This document shows positions 50,686 to 59,716 of a stretch of 64,000 nt of DNA, one piece after another. The notes under the pieces were generated by a model. That model did no database searches, was not told where the DNA came from, and was given only the letters and a program-made list of their open reading frames with translations. Both the position numbers and the translations under genes were made by a program. Every line of letters begins with the position of its first letter. Positions within the stretch are counted from its first letter, which is position 1. Origin of the DNA: Actinomycetota bacterium (lineage in GTDB: Bacteria; Actinomycetota; Actinomycetes; Actinomycetales; Dermatophilaceae); NCBI GenBank assembly GCA_020161845.1, contig JAIUNK010000020.1, forward strand, positions 16,999 to 80,998, in the 5' to 3' direction.

Positions 50686-50704
50686 GGGTTTCTCCTCTGT
50701 CAGG

Positions 50705-51757
50705 CTATCCGTCCAGCCGCTGCGGCAGGTCGAGGGTGGGTTCGGCCGCCGACAGGAACAGCGCGAACACGACGGGATAGCCCTGCACCAGCTCCAGGCG
50801 ACCGCCGTGGCTCTCGGCGAGGTCGCGCGCCAGGCCCAGGCCCAGGCCGGTGCTCTTGGTGGAGACGCTGCGTTCGAAGATGTGCGGGGCCAGCTCGGGG
50901 GAGACGCCCGGGCCCTGGTCGGAGACCTCGACGACGACCGAGGGGCCGGAGCGACGGGCGTCGATGCGCACCAGGCCACGGCCGTGCACCAGGGAGTTCT
51001 CGATGAGCGTCGAGAGAATCTGAGCGAGCACCACCGGCGTCGTCACCAGGCGCAGGCCGCGTTCGCCGCTGACCCGCACGGTCCGCTGCGCCGCCTCGAA
51101 CGCCGGCATCCACTCGCGCTGCAGCTGCGCCAGGACCGCATCGAGCGAGGTCGGCGCGGCCGTGGCGGTGGGGGCGTGGGTCCGCGAGCGCGCCAACAGC
51201 GCATCGACCGTGGCGTTGAGGCGCTCCACCTGGTCGATGGCGATATTGGCCTCCTCGCGGGCCACGTCGAGGTCCTCGGTGAGCGAGATCTCCTCCAAGC
51301 GCATCAACAGCGCGGTCAGCGGGGTGCGCAGCTGATGCGAGGCGTCGGAGGCGAAGTCGCGTTCGGAGGACAACGAGGCCAGCAGCTGCTGGGCGCTGTT
51401 CGAGAGCACATCGGAGACGCGGTCGATCTCGGCGATCCCGGACCGGATCCGCTCGTAGCGCGCGTCCCCGGCCCCCAACCGCTCCGCCTGCTCGGTCAGC
51501 CGCTGCATGGGATCGACGAAGCGATCCGCCTGCCGGACGCTGACCCACAGTCCGACGACGAACGCCAGCACCGCCATCGCCAGGGCGATCGCGAGGGCCC
51601 ACCACGGGTTGTACGTCGTGGTGGGGCACCCGTACTCGGCGTCGATCCCGAGGTGCCGCTGAACGGTGAACCCGGCCAGCACCGCGAGCGGAACGAAGAA
51701 GACGATCAACCCAACCGAACTCGCCAGGGCGGTTGAGCGCATCAGCAGCCGCCGCAC
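50705..51757 (-). CDS. Sensor histidine kinase
   Basis: A 350-residue membrane kinase. Two membrane segments (about 12-32 and 52-74) enclose a very short external loop of about 20 residues containing one cysteine (YGCPTTTYNP). A HAMP domain, the H-box FASDASHQLRTPLTALLMRL, N-box LSTLIENSLVHG and G boxes VSDQGPGVSPE and TGLGLGLAR follow. The short loop suggests it senses membrane or intramembrane signals. It starts three bases after the response-regulator gene, its obvious partner. Confidence 0.93.
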   Translation of the reverse strand: MRRLLMRSTALASSVGLIVFFVPLAVLAGFTVQRHLGIDAEYGCPTTTYNPWWALAIALAMAVLAFVVGLWVSVRQADRFVDPMQRLTEQAERLGAGDARYERIRSGIAEIDRVSDVLSNSAQQLLASLSSERDFASDASHQLRTPLTALLMRLEEISLTEDLDVAREEANIAIDQVERLNATVDALLARSRTHAPTATAAPTSLDAVLAQLQREWMPAFEAAQRTVRVSGERGLRLVTTPVVLAQILSTLIENSLVHGRGLVRIDARRSGPSVVVEVSDQGPGVSPELAPHIFERSVSTKSTGLGLGLARDLAESHGGRLELVQGYPVVFALFLSAAEPTLDLPQRLDG

Positions 51758-51760
51758 GGC

Positions 51761-52441
51761 TCAGCTCGGTCCCTCGGGCCGCTCGAAGCGGAACCCCACA
51801 CCCCGGACCGTGGTGATATATCGCGGCCGGGTCGCGTCGTCGCCGAGTTTTCGGCGCAGCACCGAGACGTGCATGTCCAGGGTCTTGGTCGACCCGAACC
51901 ATTGGGTCTCCCACACCTCCCGCATCAACTGCTCGCGCGAAACGACCTTTCCCTGCTCCCGCACCAGCACCCGGAGCAGGTCGAACTCCTTGGCGGTGAG
52001 CTGCAGCTCCTCGTCGTTCATGTAGGCCCGCCGGGCCTGCGCGTCGATGCGGACGCCGCCGTCCTCCTCGCCGCCGGCGCTCGGGGTACGCCGCAGCAGG
52101 GCGCGGACGCGAGCCAGCAGCTCGGCCAGCCGGAACGGCTTGGTGACATAGTCGTCGGCGCCGGCGTCCAGGCCAACGACCGTATCGACCTCGTCGGCGC
52201 GGGCGGTCAGGATCAGGATCGGCGCGGTGCGGCCCTCGGCCCGCAGCCGACGACATACCTCCAGGCCGTCCATCGAGGGCAGCCCCAGATCGAGGATGAC
52301 CAGGTCGGGGTTGTCCTGGGCGGCCGATAGCGCGCGGAGCCCGTCGTCGGAGACACCGACGTCGTAACCCTCGCGACGCAGCGCCCGCGCCAGCGGCTCG
52401 CTGATCGCCGGGTCGTCCTCGGCCAGCAGGACACGGATCAT
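51761..52441 (-). CDS. OmpR-family response regulator
   Basis: A 226-residue two-domain regulator. The receiver domain has VLLAEDDPAISEPLARAL (acid pocket), phosphorylated D in LVILDLGLPSMDGLEV, T in ILTARADE and K in DDYVTKPF. The C-terminal winged-helix domain has LTAKEFDLLRVLVREQGKVV, VWETQWFGSTKTLDMHVSVL and VRGVGFRFERP. It is cotranscribed with the histidine kinase. A TAGGAT -10 box lies six bases before the ATG with no ribosome site, so the transcript is probably leaderless. Confidence 0.95.
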   Translation of the reverse strand: MIRVLLAEDDPAISEPLARALRREGYDVGVSDDGLRALSAAQDNPDLVILDLGLPSMDGLEVCRRLRAEGRTAPILILTARADEVDTVVGLDAGADDYVTKPFRLAELLARVRALLRRTPSAGGEEDGGVRIDAQARRAYMNDEELQLTAKEFDLLRVLVREQGKVVSREQLMREVWETQWFGSTKTLDMHVSVLRRKLGDDATRPRYITTVRGVGFRFERPEGPS

Positions 52442-52447
52442 GCCGTC

Positions 52448-52453
52448 ATCCTA
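52448..52453 (-). promoter_or_regulatory. -10 element for the leaderless response-regulator gene
   Basis: On the minus strand TAGGAT is followed by six bases (GACGGC) and the ATG at 52441. The TAnnnT-to-start spacing places the transcription start on or next to the A of the start codon. Confidence 0.45.
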
Positions 52454-52543
52454 GGGGTCACGACCGCCGACACCGTGTTCGCCGCCGCGGAACGCGCCGT
52501 CGAACGACGTTTCGTGGCAACGAACTTCGGCGCCTGCGCAGGT

Positions 52544-53341
52544 CTACTCCCCCGGCCAGCGCGGCGGCCGCTTCTCGTTGAACGCGGCCACGCCCTCGGC
52601 CCGGTCGCCGCTGAAGGCGGTGGCCCGCCAGCAGGCGTCCTCGATCTCCAGGCCGGCTCGCAGGTCGACATCGCTGCCGAGGCGCATCGCCTTCTTGGCG
52701 TTGCGCATCCCGACCGGGGAGTTCTTCGCGATCTGAGCGGCAAGCTCCAGGGCCTGATCGCGGGCCGTCCCGGCGGGGGCGAGCAGGTCGGCCAGCCCGT
52801 ACTCGACCGCTTGTGCCCCGCTGAGCCGCTTGGTGCTGAAGATCAGCAGGGCGGCCTTGGACCAGCCGATCCGCCGGGTCAACAGCTGGGTGCCCCCGCC
52901 GCCGGGGATGACCCCGACCGAGACCTCGGGCAGGCCCATCGTGGCCTCCTCACCGGCCACGACGATGTCGCAGGACAGCGCGATCTCGCAGCCGCCGCCG
53001 AGGGCGAAACCGGCCACCGCCGCGATGCTCGGCACCGGCAGGTCCAACACCCCGGTGTACGCCGCGCGCGCCCGCGGTCGCTGCCGGATGAGGTCGGCGT
53101 CGGTGAAGCTGTTGCGCTCCTTGAGGTCGGCGCCCACGCAAAAGGCCTTGGGGTGGCTACTTGTCACCACCACGCACCGGACGCTGCGGTCCGCAGCAAG
53201 GCCGGCGGTGGCCTCGGCGAGCGCCTCGGCCATCGCGGTGGAGACGGCGTTCATGGCGCTCGGCCGATCCAGGACGAGTTCGGCGACATGCCCCTCCTGT
53301 CCGTGCCGGGTGATCGTGACCATGGCCTCGGTGTTGCTCAT
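52544..53341 (-). CDS. Enoyl-CoA hydratase/isomerase-family protein
   Basis: A 265-residue crotonase-fold protein. It has VAELVLDRPSAMNAVSTAMA, FCVGADLKERNS (oxyanion-hole alanine), SIAAVAGFALGGGCEIALSC (second oxyanion hole), MGLPEVSVGVIPGGGGTQLL and ATMGLPE. The catalytic glutamates are present at PEVSVG and, less certainly, in the preceding region. The ATG at 53341 has GGAAGG at good spacing; an upstream in-frame ATG at 53428 would overlap the next gene. It could act with the acyl-CoA dehydrogenase and carboxylase genes nearby in acyl-CoA turnover. Confidence 0.92.
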   Translation of the reverse strand: MSNTEAMVTITRHGQEGHVAELVLDRPSAMNAVSTAMAEALAEATAGLAADRSVRCVVVTSSHPKAFCVGADLKERNSFTDADLIRQRPRARAAYTGVLDLPVPSIAAVAGFALGGGCEIALSCDIVVAGEEATMGLPEVSVGVIPGGGGTQLLTRRIGWSKAALLIFSTKRLSGAQAVEYGLADLLAPAGTARDQALELAAQIAKNSPVGMRNAKKAMRLGSDVDLRAGLEIEDACWRATAFSGDRAEGVAAFNEKRPPRWPGE

Positions 53342-53424
53342 CGCGCGCCTTCCGGGTGAGTGCGGGTGCTGGACGGTGCCTGCTGGCAGCGGGCGTGCCG
53401 GGGATGACGGGTGCGTGCTGGAGT

Positions 53425-54504
53425 TCACCGCCGCAGCGCGGCGGGGTCGGGGGGGCCGTTCGGGCCGGGCCGGAGCACCAGGGCGCGGGTCGGCCCGAGC
53501 CCGCGCAGATCGCGGGGCCGCATCGGCGAGAGCTTGACGTCCGCACAGTCGTAGAGCTGGCGGGCGAGCGCCACGTCGACCAGGACGGTGTCCGGATGCG
53601 CGAGGCTGGTCAGCCGGGCGGCGCGATTGACGGTGGTCCCGAAGAGATCGCCCAGCCGGGACACCACCGGCCCATAGGCCAGACCGACCCGCAGCGGCGG
53701 CATGTCCCCGGCCGCGTGCACGCCGTCGATCAGGGTCAGCGCGATCCCCGCCGCATCGAGCGCGTCGCGCGCGGAGAACAGCACCTCGTCGCCGAGCGTC
53801 TTGACCACCCGACCGCCGTACGCCGCGACCGTGTCGGAGGCGACCGCCTCGAAGCGCTGCACCATGCGGCCGAGGGCGCGTTCGGTGAGGTGCCGCACCG
53901 TCTGGGTGAACCCGACCATGTCGGCGAAGCCGACGACCGCCGGGTGCTCCGTGCCCAGCACCTCGGGCTGGGCGGCCTGCGAGGCCAGCTGGGCCACGGC
54001 GGCGGCGAGGTGCCGGCGCCAGGCGTAGACCAGCAGCGGCTCCATCTCGTCGGCGAGCTGGATCATCAGCTCCGCCGCGGCGGTCTCCACCGGCACAGCC
54101 TCCGGTGGGCCCCCGGCCTCGGCCGCGAGCTGCCGTCGGTCCTGCAGCATCTCCCAGACCATCTGGGTCTGCCAGGCCGCGAGCCGGTCGGCGGTGCGCG
54201 CCATCGCCCGGGTCAGCGACAGGGCGCTGTCGTCGTCCAGCACGCCGGCGCGCACCAGGGAGACCACCCGATCCAGCGCCTGCACGTCGGCCTCGGTGAA
54301 CACCACGTCGTCGTCGCCGACGCGGGGAAAGCCCAGCGCGTGCCAGAAGCGCCGCGCGGACAGCAGCGAGACCCCGACCGCGTCGCTGACCTCCCGGCGC
54401 ATGTATTCGTGCGGGTGCCCCAGCAGCGCCGGGTGGGGGTCGTCGGCGATGCTCCGGGGGCCGGGGCGCTCGGGTGCCATCTCCGGCCCGGGCTCCTCGC
54501 TCAT
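53425..54504 (-). CDS. Class III adenylate/guanylate cyclase with N-terminal regulatory part
   Basis: A 359-residue cytoplasmic protein. The N-terminal half (about 40-190) is helical with a MerR-like/HTH look (VGVSLLSARRFWHALGFPRV, LSLTRAMARTADRL). The C-terminal CHD-type catalytic domain has VVGFADMVGFTQTV with the first metal aspartate, VVKTLGDEVLFSA with the second, and LRVGLAYGPVVSRLGDLFGT and TTVNRAARLTSLAHPDTV. Both metal aspartates and the purine-loop K/D pair (VKTLGDE) are visible, so it is probably active. It is ATGA-coupled to birA. A cyclase between birA and purK is conserved in actinobacteria. Confidence 0.9.
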   Translation of the reverse strand: MSEEPGPEMAPERPGPRSIADDPHPALLGHPHEYMRREVSDAVGVSLLSARRFWHALGFPRVGDDDVVFTEADVQALDRVVSLVRAGVLDDDSALSLTRAMARTADRLAAWQTQMVWEMLQDRRQLAAEAGGPPEAVPVETAAAELMIQLADEMEPLLVYAWRRHLAAAVAQLASQAAQPEVLGTEHPAVVGFADMVGFTQTVRHLTERALGRMVQRFEAVASDTVAAYGGRVVKTLGDEVLFSARDALDAAGIALTLIDGVHAAGDMPPLRVGLAYGPVVSRLGDLFGTTVNRAARLTSLAHPDTVLVDVALARQLYDCADVKLSPMRPRDLRGLGPTRALVLRPGPNGPPDPAALRR

Positions 54505-55361
54505 GGCCTGATCATGCCATCGGCGAGTCGCAGGTGGACGACGTCTCCGGCGGCGAACGTCCGGCGCTGCGCGCCCTCGGGCCCGCTGCCCTGCACGACC
54601 AGCTCGCCGCCGGGGGCGATGTCCAGGGCCTCGCCGTGGCTGGTGCTGCCGTCGGGCAGGTGGACGGCGACCTGGGCGCCGAGGGTGCAGCAGCGGGTCC
54701 GGTACGCCGCGAGCAGGTCCGCCATCGCCCCGGCGTACCACTGCCGGTGCCAGCGGGCGAAGGCCTGGGCGACCGCGACGACCAGCGCGTCGCCGCTCGG
54801 CGCCGGATGTCCGGCGAGCGTCAGCGAGGTGGCGCCCGGCACCGGGAGATCCTGACGCGCGATGGCGACGTTGACCCCGACGCCGGCCACCACGAGCGGC
54901 GTGGGCGCCTGCTCGGCGCCGGCTCCCGCTCCGGCGCCGGGGGCGAGTTCGCACAGGATCCCGCACAGCTTGAGCCAGCGTCCGCCCTCCTCCGCAAGCA
55001 CGTCGTTGGGCCACTTCAGGGCGAACCGCTCGGCCGCCCCGGTCATGGCCCCGAGGGCGTCCACCACGGCCAGCCCGGTGACCAGCGGGAGCCACCCCCA
55101 CCGCTGCGGGTCGGCCGCCATCGGCACGGTCATCGAGAGCACCATCGAGGTCCCGGGCGGCGAATCCCAGGACCGATCGCGCCTGCCGCGACCAGCGCGT
55201 TGATGCCGGCTGGTGACCACCCGCCAGGGCCGCGGATCGATCAGCGATTGCGCGTTGGTGGAGTCGATCTCGTCGTGGCACTCGACCTCCCGCCAGGGCT
55301 GGGAGGCCGTGACGAGGGCCTCACGGATGGGGGTCTCGCTCAGGGCCATCGTCATGTCCAC
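54501..55361 (-). CDS. birA: Biotin-[acetyl-CoA-carboxylase] ligase
   Basis: A 286-residue biotin protein ligase that attaches biotin to acyl-CoA carboxylase. It has ECHDEIDSTNAQSLI, the biotinyl-AMP loop HQRAGRGRRDRSWDSPPGTS, LKWPNDVLAEEGGRWLKLCG and VVAGVGVNVAI, with the C-terminal SH3-like cap (GEALDIAPGGELVVQG). There is no N-terminal HTH domain, so it does not act as repressor. It is divergent from accD with only 17 bases between the starts. The start may also be one of the next two ATGs (MTMALSE, MALSE). Confidence 0.95.
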   Translation of the reverse strand: MDMTMALSETPIREALVTASQPWREVECHDEIDSTNAQSLIDPRPWRVVTSRHQRAGRGRRDRSWDSPPGTSMVLSMTVPMAADPQRWGWLPLVTGLAVVDALGAMTGAAERFALKWPNDVLAEEGGRWLKLCGILCELAPGAGAGAGAEQAPTPLVVAGVGVNVAIARQDLPVPGATSLTLAGHPAPSGDALVVAVAQAFARWHRQWYAGAMADLLAAYRTRCCTLGAQVAVHLPDGSTSHGEALDIAPGGELVVQGSGPEGAQRRTFAAGDVVHLRLADGMIRP

Positions 55362-55366
55362 AAGGC

Positions 55367-55372
55367 TAGGCT
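55367..55372 (+). promoter_or_regulatory. -10 element for the leaderless accD gene
   Basis: TAGGCT is followed by six bases (GCGGCC) and the accD ATG at 55379. There is no ribosome site in the 17-bp birA-accD gap, so transcription probably starts at the ATG, with the promoter core overlapping the birA start. Confidence 0.5.
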
Positions 55373-55378
55373 GCGGCC

Positions 55379-56989
55379 ATGACCGATGCTGCCACGACCG
55401 GGGCCAACACCCCTGATCTGCACACGACCGCCGGCAAGCTGGCCGATTTCCGTCGCCGCAACGACGAGCTGTTGCATGCGGGCTCCGAGCGAGCAGTCGA
55501 GAAGCAGCACGCGAAGGGCAAGAAGACGGCCCGCGAGCGCATCGAACAACTCCTCGACGAGGACAGCTTCGTCGAACTCGACGGCCTGGCGCGGCACCGG
55601 TCCAGCAACTTCGGGCAGGATCGCAACCGGCCCTATGGGGACGGCGTGATCACCGGCTATGGCACGGTCGACCACCGGCCCGTGTGCGTCTTCGCCCAGG
55701 ACTTCACCGTCTTCGGCGGCTCCCTCGGCGAGGTCTTCGGCGAGAAGATCGTCAAGGTCATGGACCTGGCGATGAAGATCGGCTGTCCGGTCATCGGCAT
55801 CAACGACTCCGGCGGCGCGCGCATCCAGGAGGGGGTCGTCTCCCTGGGGCTGTACGGCGAGATCTTCCGCCGCAATGTGCACGCCTCCGGCGTGATCCCG
55901 CAGATCAGCCTGATCATGGGTCCGTGCGCCGGCGGCGCGGTCTACTCCCCCGCCATCACCGACTTCATCGTCATGGTCGAGAACACCTCGCACATGTTCA
56001 TCACCGGTCCCGACGTCATCAAGACGGTCACCGGCGAGGACGTCGCCTTCGAGGATCTGGGCGGCGCCCGGGCGCACAACACCAAGTCGGGCGTGGCGCA
56101 CTACGCGGCCTCCGACGAGGACGACGCGATCGAATACGTGCGGGAGCTGCTGAGCTATCTGCCGCAGAACAACCTGGAGGAATCCAGCGTCTTCGAATAC
56201 GACGACGAACCGCTCATCAACGCCGATGACGAGGCGCTCAACAACTTCATCCCCGACTCGGCGAACATGCCCTACGACATGCACACGGTCATCGAGACGG
56301 TGCTCGACGACGGCGCCTTCACCGAGGTGCACGCCCTGTTCGCGCCCAACATGATCTGCGGCTTCGGTCGGGTCGAGGGCCGCAGCGTCGGCATCGTCGC
56401 CAACCAGCCGATGCAGTTCGCCGGCACCTTGGACATCGACGCCTCGGAGAAGGCGGCCCGGTTCGTGCGCACCTGCGATGCCTTCCACATCCCGGTGATC
56501 ACCTTCGTCGACGTACCAGGCTTCCTGCCCGGCACCGATCAGGAGTGGAACGGCATCATCCGCCGCGGCGCCAAGCTCATCTACGCCTACGCCGAGGCGA
56601 CGGTGCCGCTGGTCACGATCATCACCCGCAAGGCGTACGGCGGGGCCTACGACGTCATGGGCTCCAAGCACCTCGGCGCCGACATCAACCTGGCGTGGCC
56701 GACCGCGCAGATCGCCGTGATGGGCGCCCAGGGCGCGGTGAACATCCTCTACCGCAAGCAGCTCGCGGATGCCGCCAAGGAGGGTCGCGACGTCAACGAG
56801 GCCCGCAAGGAGTTCATTCAGCTCTACGAGACGACGCTGGCCAACCCCTATATCGCGGCCGAGCGGGGCTACATCGACGCCGTCATCGAGCCGGCCGAGA
56901 CCCGGGTCCAGATCATCAGGTCGTTGCGTGCGTTGCGCAGCAAGCACCAGAAGCTGCCGCCCAAGAAGCACGGCAACATCCCGCTGTAA
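55379..56989 (+). CDS. accD: Acyl-CoA (propionyl/acetyl) carboxylase beta subunit
   Basis: A 536-residue carboxyltransferase of the AccD5 type. It moves the carboxyl group from biotin on the alpha chain to acetyl- or propionyl-CoA for fatty-acid synthesis. It has [76 protein letters not shown] with the first oxyanion glycines, and [20 protein letters not shown] with the second. It is followed 51 bases later by the epsilon subunit accE. The biotinylated alpha chain is not in the window. Confidence 0.95.
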   Translation: MTDAATTGANTPDLHTTAGKLADFRRRNDELLHAGSERAVEKQHAKGKKTARERIEQLLDEDSFVELDGLARHRSSNFGQDRNRPYGDGVITGYGTVDHRPVCVFAQDFTVFGGSLGEVFGEKIVKVMDLAMKIGCPVIGINDSGGARIQEGVVSLGLYGEIFRRNVHASGVIPQISLIMGPCAGGAVYSPAITDFIVMVENTSHMFITGPDVIKTVTGEDVAFEDLGGARAHNTKSGVAHYAASDEDDAIEYVRELLSYLPQNNLEESSVFEYDDEPLINADDEALNNFIPDSANMPYDMHTVIETVLDDGAFTEVHALFAPNMICGFGRVEGRSVGIVANQPMQFAGTLDIDASEKAARFVRTCDAFHIPVITFVDVPGFLPGTDQEWNGIIRRGAKLIYAYAEATVPLVTIITRKAYGGAYDVMGSKHLGADINLAWPTAQIAVMGAQGAVNILYRKQLADAAKEGRDVNEARKEFIQLYETTLANPYIAAERGYIDAVIEPAETRVQIIRSLRALRSKHQKLPPKKHGNIPL

Positions 56990-57040
56990 AGCCGGCCGGC
57001 GCCCGCGCCGACGACGTCCGTGCAGACCCGAGGAGATCCC

Positions 57041-57268
57041 ATGTCCGAGCAGGCGAGCAACCCGGCGGAGGCGACCCCGCTGCCCCGGATCGTCATCGAC
57101 CGGGGCGCGGCGACCCCCGAGGAGATCGCGACCTTGCTGGTCCTGTTCGCGGCGGCCTCGGGCGGGGACATGAGCACCGACCCGCAGGCACGCGGGGGTT
57201 GGACGCGCAAGGTTCGCACGTTCAACGCCGGTGCCGTCCGCGGCGCGGGTTGGGGCGGCGGCCTCTGA
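57041..57268 (+). CDS. accE: Acyl-CoA carboxylase epsilon subunit
   Basis: A 75-residue protein starting MSEQASNPAEATPLPRIVID, with GAATPEEIATLLVLFAAASG and the C-terminal tryptophans (GGWTRKVRTF, GAGWGGGL). Sequence, size and position after accD match the actinobacterial epsilon subunit that stimulates the alpha/beta carboxylase complex. The ATG at 57041 was chosen because GAGGAGA precedes it by six bases. Confidence 0.88.
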   Translation: MSEQASNPAEATPLPRIVIDRGAATPEEIATLLVLFAAASGGDMSTDPQARGGWTRKVRTFNAGAVRGAGWGGGL

Positions 57269-57296
57269 GCGCCGCTGACGCGCTGCTCTCCTGGGG

Positions 57297-57302
57297 TACG
57301 TT
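57297..57302 (+). promoter_or_regulatory. -10 element for the leaderless DUF885 gene
   Basis: TACGTT is followed by six bases (CGGAGC) and the GTG at 57309. CTGACG lies 16 bases before it and could be the -35 box. There is no ribosome site. Confidence 0.45.
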
Positions 57303-57308
57303 CGGAGC

Positions 57309-58991
57309 GTGACCGTCCCCCACACCGGGCCTCTTGCGGCCCCCCGCACCCCGTCCGCGGTCGACCACATCGCCGAGAACTTCGTCGCCACGTCTGTCGA
57401 GCTGAGCCCGCTCGATGCGACCCATCTCGGCCTGCCGGGCCGGCACGACGACTACGACGACTTCTCGCCCGCCGGGTGGGAGGCGCTCTCCCGATTGCGT
57501 CGGGAGACGCTGGCCGCGCTCGACACGGCGGTCGCGGTGGACGATGTCGATGCCGTCACCGTGGAGGCGATGCGGGAACGGCTCGGGCTGGCCGAGGAGG
57601 TCTACGCCGCCGGGCTCGATCTCGCCCAGCTCAACAACCTCGCCTCGCCGCTGCAGGCGGTGCGCGACGTGCTGGACCTCATGCCCACCGACACTCCGGA
57701 GGATCTGGCCACCTTCGCCGGTCGGCTGCAGCGCATCCCCCGGGCGTTGGCCCAGTGGGAGGAATCGCTGGCGGTCGCCGCGAGCCAGGGTCGGCGCCCC
57801 GCTCGGCGGCAGGTCCAGGCCTGCCTGGAGCAGGCCCGCGAGCTCGCCGACGACGACGGCTATTTCGCGACGGTGGGCGACCTGGCCGGTGCCGACGACC
57901 ACGCGCGGCACCGGCTGGAGGAGGCCGCGGCGCAGGCCCGGCGGGGGTACGCCGAGGCCGCGGAGCGCTTGGCCGCCCGGCTGGCGGATAGTCCGGATCA
58001 CGACCCGGTGGGGCGCGAGATCTACGAGCTGTGCTCCCGGCAGTTCCTGGGCGCCCGGATCGATCTTGAGGAGACCTACGCCTGGGGCCAGGAGGAGGCG
58101 GCCCGGATCACCGCGGAGATGGCCCACATCGCCGACGACCTGAGTCCCGGGGCCAGTGTGGCCCAGGCCGCCGAGCTGCTCGACCAGGACCCGGCGTACC
58201 GCCTGGACGGCGTCGAGGCCCTGCGGGCCTGGATGCAGGAGACCGCGGACGAAGCGATCGACCGCCTCGACGGCACCCACTTCGACATCCCGGAGCCGGT
58301 CCGCCGCATCGAGTGCTGCATCGCGCCGACGAACAGCGGGGGGGTCTATTACACGGGCCCCTCGGACGACTTCACCCGGCCAGGCCGGATGTGGTGGTCG
58401 GTGCCCAAGGGCGTGACGACGTTCGGCACCTGGCGGGAGCGCACCACGGTGTATCACGAGGGGGTGCCGGGCCATCACCTGCAGGTGGCGCAGACCGCCT
58501 ACCGCAGCGACACCCTGAACCGGTGGCGCCGCCTGATGTCGTGGACCTCCGGGCACGGCGAGGGGTGGGCGCTGTATGCCGAGCGGCTGATGGCGGAGCT
58601 GGGCTTCATGTCCGAGCCGGGCGACCGGTTGGGGCTGCTCGACGCCCAATCGCTGCGCGCCGCTCGGGTCGTGCTCGACATCGGGGTGCACTGCGGTTTC
58701 GCGGCGCCGGCCGAGGTCGGCGGCGGCTCCTGGACCTATGCGAAGGCCTGGGACTACCTGTCCGCGCACTCCACCATGGACGACGCCGTCCTGCGGTTCG
58801 AGTTGGACCGCTACCTGGGCTGGCCGGGACAGGCGCCGTCGTACAAGGTTGGCGAGCGGCTCTGGCTGCAGCTGCGGGACGAGGTCCGCCAGCGCGAGGG
58901 GGCCGCGTTCGATCTCAAGGCTTTCCACCGGCGGGCCCTCGACATCGGCGGGGTCGGGCTCGACACGCTGCGCCGCGCGGTGTTGGGCTGA
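57309..58991 (+). CDS. DUF885-family metallopeptidase-like protein
   Basis: A 560-residue, mostly helical cytoplasmic protein. The zinc site is near residue 385: TTVYHEGVPGHHLQVAQ, the DUF885 variant of H-E-x-x-H with H-E-G-V-P-G-H-H. A later glutamate in GEGWALYAERLMAELGF is the third ligand. Also typical are GVYYTGPSDDF and GGSWTYAKAWDYL. The family is related to M3/M32 carboxypeptidases. The GTG start agrees with a leaderless promoter. maf follows after three bases, so both are probably on one transcript. Confidence 0.9.
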   Translation: MTVPHTGPLAAPRTPSAVDHIAENFVATSVELSPLDATHLGLPGRHDDYDDFSPAGWEALSRLRRETLAALDTAVAVDDVDAVTVEAMRERLGLAEEVYAAGLDLAQLNNLASPLQAVRDVLDLMPTDTPEDLATFAGRLQRIPRALAQWEESLAVAASQGRRPARRQVQACLEQARELADDDGYFATVGDLAGADDHARHRLEEAAAQARRGYAEAAERLAARLADSPDHDPVGREIYELCSRQFLGARIDLEETYAWGQEEAARITAEMAHIADDLSPGASVAQAAELLDQDPAYRLDGVEALRAWMQETADEAIDRLDGTHFDIPEPVRRIECCIAPTNSGGVYYTGPSDDFTRPGRMWWSVPKGVTTFGTWRERTTVYHEGVPGHHLQVAQTAYRSDTLNRWRRLMSWTSGHGEGWALYAERLMAELGFMSEPGDRLGLLDAQSLRAARVVLDIGVHCGFAAPAEVGGGSWTYAKAWDYLSAHSTMDDAVLRFELDRYLGWPGQAPSYKVGERLWLQLRDEVRQREGAAFDLKAFHRRALDIGGVGLDTLRRAVLG

Positions 58992-58994
58992 CTC

Positions 58995-59678
58995 GTGGGT
59001 GCGCAGGCGACGCGCGTGCGGCTGGTGCTGGCGTCGGCCTCCCCGGCGCGGTCGGCCACCCTGCGGGCGGCGGGCATCGATCCGCTGGTGGTGGTGTCGT
59101 GCGTCGACGAGGACGCGGTGCTCGCCGACGCCGCCCGCCGATTCGGTCCGCTGGAGCCGGCCGACGCCGCGCTGCTGCTGGCCCGGGCCAAGTGCGAGGA
59201 CGTCGCGGCGCGGCTCGAGGGGGCCGACCCGCCCGAGCAGCCGGAGGCGCAGCTGGTGCTCGGCTGCGACTCGATCTTCGAGCTGGACGGCACGGCGTAC
59301 GGCAAGCCGACCGGACCCGACGACGCCCGCGAGCGGTGGCGGCGGATGGCCGGCCGCACCGGTCTGCTGCACACCGGCCATTGGCTGATCGACCTGCGCG
59401 ATCCCGCCGCCGGCGGGACCGGCGCCACGCTCGGGGAGACGGTGACGACGCAGGTCGACTTCGCGGCCGTGACCGAGGCGGAGATCACCGCGTACGTCGC
59501 CACCGGCGAGCCGCTGGGGTGCGCGGGGGCCTTCACGATCGACGGGTACGGCGGCGCGTTCGTCGCGGGCGTCCGTGGCGACCATCACAACGTCGTCGGC
59601 GTGTCGCTGCCTGCGCTGCGGGGATTGGTCACCCAGGTCGACGTCCCCTGGCCCGCGCTGTGGGCCCGTGCCGATTGA
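58995..59678 (+). CDS. Maf-family nucleotide pyrophosphatase
   Basis: A 227-residue Maf protein, a house-cleaning pyrophosphatase that removes modified or canonical nucleoside triphosphates. It has RLVLASASPARSATLRAAGI with the S-x-S-x-x-R motif, ARAKCEDVA, VLGCDSIFELDGTAYGKP, AGRTGLLHTGHWLI, the later YVATGEPLGCAGAFTIDGYG and VRGDHHNVVGVSLPAL. The start is GTG at 58995. It is a little longer than most Maf proteins because of an insert at RDPAAGGTGATLGE. It starts three bases after the DUF885 stop. Confidence 0.92.
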   Translation: MGAQATRVRLVLASASPARSATLRAAGIDPLVVVSCVDEDAVLADAARRFGPLEPADAALLLARAKCEDVAARLEGADPPEQPEAQLVLGCDSIFELDGTAYGKPTGPDDARERWRRMAGRTGLLHTGHWLIDLRDPAAGGTGATLGETVTTQVDFAAVTEAEITAYVATGEPLGCAGAFTIDGYGGAFVAGVRGDHHNVVGVSLPALRGLVTQVDVPWPALWARAD

Positions 59679-59716
59679 GGGGGGTCAGGAGCGTCAACTG
59701 AGGTCGCCAACGACCG

